A DNA stretch of 64,000 bases from JAYPWI01 sp964629575 (GTDB lineage Bacteria > Actinomycetota > Acidimicrobiia > Acidimicrobiales > Poriferisodalaceae), in the NCBI GenBank assembly GCA_964629575.1, contig CAZVUM010000015.1, positions 1-64,000 on the forward strand, given 5' to 3'. Position numbers and translations under genes: made by a program. Below the pieces are notes generated by a model, which worked only from the letters and a program-made list of their open reading frames with translations, was not told where the DNA came from and ran no database searches. Of this stretch, positions 61,321-64,000 are shown one piece after another; positions within the stretch are counted from its first letter, which is position 1, and every line of letters starts with the position of its first letter.

Positions 61321-62095
61321 CGTCGCCCGCTCCCTCGGTCTCGTCGCCGGTTTCGCTCTCTGCGACATCGCTGTCGGCGGTGACCAGCTCGTACCCAGTG
61401 ACCATGCTGGCGAAGTTGGACCAACCGGCTCGCAGGACCTGCAGGATGTGGATCACGAAGAAGACGAGGAAGGCCATCGCCGTCCAGAAGTGGATGAAGC
61501 GTGCCGTCTCGTATCCGCCGAGCACCGTGGTCAGCAGGCTCAGCTGAGTCGGCTTGAAGATGGCGAAGCCGGTCAGCAACGCCAACCCGCCGAGCAGGAT
61601 CACCAGTGTGTAGGTCACCCGTTGTGCGGCGTTGTAGAAGCTCTGTGACGGCGGCGCCTTCTTGGTCAGCCGGAGATCGTGGGCCGCGACCCGCAGCGAG
61701 TCCCGCATCCAACCTCGCTCGGGCAGGATCCGCCGCCACTGGCCCGAGACCGCCAGGTAGGTGCCGAAGGCCACGCCGTTGACGGCGAACAACCACCCGA
61801 AGGTCATGTGGAACGCGATGCCCTTTGCGAGCTTCCGGTCGAGCTGGAGCTTGTCGTAGACCCAGTCGGGGAAGAACTCGAACAGCGTCCAGTCGCCCCA
61901 TCCGATCCGATAGACGTCGTTGGCCCAGTAGATCCGCAGCCCGCTCCAGATCATGATGAAGATCAGCGGGAAGTTGATCCAGTGCATCCAGCGCGAGGGC
62001 CGGGTGTGTTTCTCTACCGCTCGCCGCGCCGGAACCTCGGCGGTGACCGCCTGATCGTCCACGACGTCGAGAGTAGAGCGCTCGTCGGCTTCCAT
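61313..62095 (-). CDS. Cytochrome b-type membrane subunit for the molybdenum enzyme
   Basis: 260 residues from ATG 62095. Four membrane helices with heme-ligand histidines: HTRPSRWMHWINFPLIFIMI (His near 30 and 38), GIAFHMTFGWLFAV and RFIHFWTAMAFLVFFVIHI. It resembles the cytochrome b subunits of hydrogenases and thiosulfate reductases rather than MsrQ. It passes electrons between the quinone pool and the molybdenum enzyme. Overlaps that gene by 8 bp. Confidence 0.85.
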   Translation of the reverse strand: MEADERSTLDVVDDQAVTAEVPARRAVEKHTRPSRWMHWINFPLIFIMIWSGLRIYWANDVYRIGWGDWTLFEFFPDWVYDKLQLDRKLAKGIAFHMTFGWLFAVNGVAFGTYLAVSGQWRRILPERGWMRDSLRVAAHDLRLTKKAPPSQSFYNAAQRVTYTLVILLGGLALLTGFAIFKPTQLSLLTTVLGGYETARFIHFWTAMAFLVFFVIHILQVLRAGWSNFASMVTGYELVTADSDVAESETGDETEGAGDDG

Positions 62096-62178
62096 GATCG
62101 ATCGAACCGCCGGACACGCCCGCCCGGTTCCCGAGGCGCAGCTCCGTAAGAAGTTCGTAAGAACTCAGGGTTGGACGA

Positions 62179-63345
62179 TCACCCGTAGACGACGAGGGAC
62201 GCGCCCGTCGGCGCAGGGACACGGAGAAGGGCGAGATCCACGAGGATGCTGGCGCGCGACTCAACGTCGAGCGCCCACAGTTCGGTACGACCACCGAGAA
62301 CCCGGAGACCCACCATGAAGGAGGAGTCCGGCGACCACTTCGGCCTCACCCCGGCCGGGAGCTCCACCGCCGCGACAGCACCGGTCGGGAGGTGGAGGAG
62401 AAAGGCTCCGTCCTCGGTCTCGTACAGAAGCCGGGACGCATCCGGCGCGAGATGCGGGGGCGACTGAACCGCCAGGTCGAGCACCTGGCGTCTGCCGTCG
62501 TTCTGCACGAGGGCAACCTCGCAGACGAGTTCGTGTGAACAGGTCTCTTCGATCCACCCGCCCGTGGAGCCGGCGATGATGCGTCCCTCCGAGACCCGTT
62601 CGAACCCCACCCCAGTGGGCCGGTACGTCCCTCCCGAGCGAGGAATCACGAACACATCTTGACCGGGAACAGCAAGGAGCTCCGAACCAGACGGAAGCTC
62701 CAACCTGTTCAACTGGGGGACCCGATCGAGAAGACCGACCAGCAGGAACAGCTCACCATCGGTCTCTTCGATCAGCACGTACTCGGCCTCGGCGCGCCGC
62801 TCGTGAATGGCGGCACCCGACGAGATCAAGAAACCCACGTCGCGTCGGGTGAGGTCGGTGGCCATGCTGCGATCGCCCTCCACCACGACGACCAGATCTG
62901 CGATCAGGCGGTCGATCCGTACCGTGGGCTCGCCGACCCCGACCGAACCATCTGCGAAATCGACCGTCACCAAATTCTGGTCGACGTGGTACGCCACGCC
63001 TCCGGAGAGGCCCTGTGCCGAGAACATCTCGAGGGTCTCTTCGATGGACGACGGGCGGTACGCCTGGGGCTCGAGAGGATCGACGACGTTGGCACCGGGC
63101 TCAGCCAGAGTCACACTCGGCGTCGTCGACGGCGGCGCGTCGGCCGCGGGATCGTCGCCGGAAGCGGAGAAGATCCACGACAGCACGCCGACCGCCACGA
63201 CGACCCCGATCGCGAGAACGACCATTCGCAGCGATGCCTGCTGCTCGGTGCCGGCCTCGGTCGTCTCCGAGCGAGTCGGGTCGGCGACGTCGAGCATCTC
63301 GAGGTCCGGCAGATCCTCGTCGTCGGCTGCTCCGCGCCCGATCAT
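62179..63345 (-). CDS. Membrane-anchored unknown protein with a possible beta-propeller
   Basis: 388 residues from ATG 63345. A short acidic cytoplasmic head (DDEDLPDLEMLDVAD), one helix near 40-60 (RMVVLAIGVVVAVGVLSWIF), then a Pro/Thr linker and an outer domain. Its strands include AGLSGGVAYHV-like patterns, PDASRLLYETEDGAFLLHL and PKWSPDSSFMVGLRV, the sort seen in WD/TolB propellers. Two Cys near 265-272 (CSHELVC) may pair. Function unknown. Confidence 0.6.
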   Translation of the reverse strand: MIGRGAADDEDLPDLEMLDVADPTRSETTEAGTEQQASLRMVVLAIGVVVAVGVLSWIFSASGDDPAADAPPSTTPSVTLAEPGANVVDPLEPQAYRPSSIEETLEMFSAQGLSGGVAYHVDQNLVTVDFADGSVGVGEPTVRIDRLIADLVVVVEGDRSMATDLTRRDVGFLISSGAAIHERRAEAEYVLIEETDGELFLLVGLLDRVPQLNRLELPSGSELLAVPGQDVFVIPRSGGTYRPTGVGFERVSEGRIIAGSTGGWIEETCSHELVCEVALVQNDGRRQVLDLAVQSPPHLAPDASRLLYETEDGAFLLHLPTGAVAAVELPAGVRPKWSPDSSFMVGLRVLGGRTELWALDVESRASILVDLALLRVPAPTGASLVVYG

Positions 63346-63391
63346 CACCGAACCCTACGGCGCTCTGGTCGGCTATCAGAACTGACCGTCG

Positions 63392-64000
63392 TCAGCTGAG
63401 AATCTCCGCCGAATGCTCGCCCAAGAGCGGCGCCCGGCTGGTGGCCCACCACGCCGCACTCGTTCGGAAGGGAGCGCCGGGGACCTCGACGGTCGCACCA
63501 TCAGGCATCTCCCCCTGCTGCCAGAAACCGGTCGCAGCCAGGTGAGGGTCGTTGCGGAGAGCCTCGACGGTGTTCACCGGCGTGATGGGAATCCCACGCC
63601 GCTGGCCTTCCTCGAACACCTCGAGCGCGGACAGCTGCATCGTGAGCTCCTCGGTCCACATGTCGATGAGCTCCATCGACTCGCCACGGACCACGACGTC
63701 GGCGAACACGTCCTCGATGATCGTTTCGTTGCCCGTGACCTCGTGGACCCACTCGGCCATCGCAGCCCAGTGATGCGGCATCAGCACGAGGATCGACACG
63801 TAGCCATCGGCGCAGGGGTAGATCCCGAACGGACGCGAAAGCGCACGCCGGTTGCCGGTTCGAACGCGATGGACTTGGTCGTCGAGGAAAACCGGAACCG
63901 TCGTCTCGGGGGCGATGGCCAGGGCCGATTCGGAGATGGCGAGATCCACCTGCTGGCCACGACCGGTCGCTCGGCGCACTCGTAGCGCCATCAGCGCGCC
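63392..64000 (-). CDS. Class III CoA-transferase (CaiB/BaiF family), N-terminus cut by window edge
   Basis: The last 202 codons are present; the frame is open to base 64000 (GALMALRVRRATGRGQQVD). Features: AISESALAIAP, NRRALSRPFGIYPCADGYVSI, MPHHWAAMAEWV and RGIPITPVNTVEALRNDPHLAATGFW, typical of the C-terminal half of CaiB/BaiF proteins. The catalytic Asp lies in the missing part. It moves CoA between carboxylic acids; substrate unknown. Confidence 0.88.
   Translation of the reverse strand, partial: GALMALRVRRATGRGQQVDLAISESALAIAPETTVPVFLDDQVHRVRTGNRRALSRPFGIYPCADGYVSILVLMPHHWAAMAEWVHEVTGNETIIEDVFADVVVRGESMELIDMWTEELTMQLSALEVFEEGQRRGIPITPVNTVEALRNDPHLAATGFWQQGEMPDGATVEVPGAPFRTSAAWWATSRAPLLGEHSAEILS

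Overview
This is a 64-kb piece of high-GC, actinobacterial-type chromosome. I place it most plausibly in the class Acidimicrobiia (Actinomycetota). The grounds are: GTG starts and tightly overlapping ATGA/GTGA gene junctions; an actinobacterial-type LexA box in front of a 13E12/DUF222 gene; Tat-exported DUF1501 proteins ending in GYW-DGGVF-FG repeats, which I associate with secreted acidimicrobial proteins; and a PAC2-family protein. The placement is inference; no rRNA or ribosomal protein is present. The sequence is a draft scaffold with five gaps of exactly 100 N. Two of these gaps have identical sequence on both sides and probably have no real length.

Layout. 1-5.3 kb: 5' part of a DUF222 gene under a putative SOS box, a small membrane protein, tRNA-Ser(CGA), an ABC exporter half-transporter and xseAB. 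5.5-11.3 kb: S9 peptidase, CapA-like lipoprotein (interrupted by gaps), SURF1 protein, PatB/MalY aminotransferase, small membrane protein. 11.4-19.1 kb: TSUP permease and two tandem DUF1800-DUF1501 gene pairs. 19.2-25.9 kb: serine hydrolase, chorismate synthase, PAC2 protein, LLM-family oxidoreductase, beta-propeller lipoprotein and an unknown gene. 25.9-36.2 kb: lipoprotein, azlCD, a DUF35/thiolase-like pair lacking the thiolase cysteine, two aldehyde dehydrogenases (mmsA, gabD), an acetyltransferase, and an ECF sigma factor fused to a membrane anti-sigma region followed by a secreted acidic protein with a similar upstream motif. 36.2-37.0 kb: a RAYT transposase between inverted REP palindromes. 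37.0-51.5 kb: kynureninase, an amidinohydrolase, a VOC-cupin fusion, a complete liv-type ABC importer (livKHMGF) and, divergent from it, heterotetrameric sarcosine oxidase soxBDAG. 51.6-64 kb: thioesterase, small protein plus amidase plus MFS transporter, a methyltransferase/SDR fusion remnant, a HyuA-HyuB hydantoinase/oxoprolinase, an SDR, a molybdenum oxidoreductase with cytochrome b, a membrane-anchored unknown protein and a partial CoA-transferase.

The central theme is import and oxidative breakdown of amino-acid-like nitrogen compounds: liv importer, sarcosine oxidase, kynureninase, amidinohydrolase, amidase, hydantoinase and aldehyde dehydrogenases. The most unusual items are the DUF35/thiolase-like pair with Ser in place of the nucleophilic Cys, the sigma/anti-sigma fusion with its apparent target, the doubled DUF1800-DUF1501 locus with six-repeat tails, and the methyltransferase/SDR gene wreck. 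I saw no CRISPR array, prophage or obvious new defence system.
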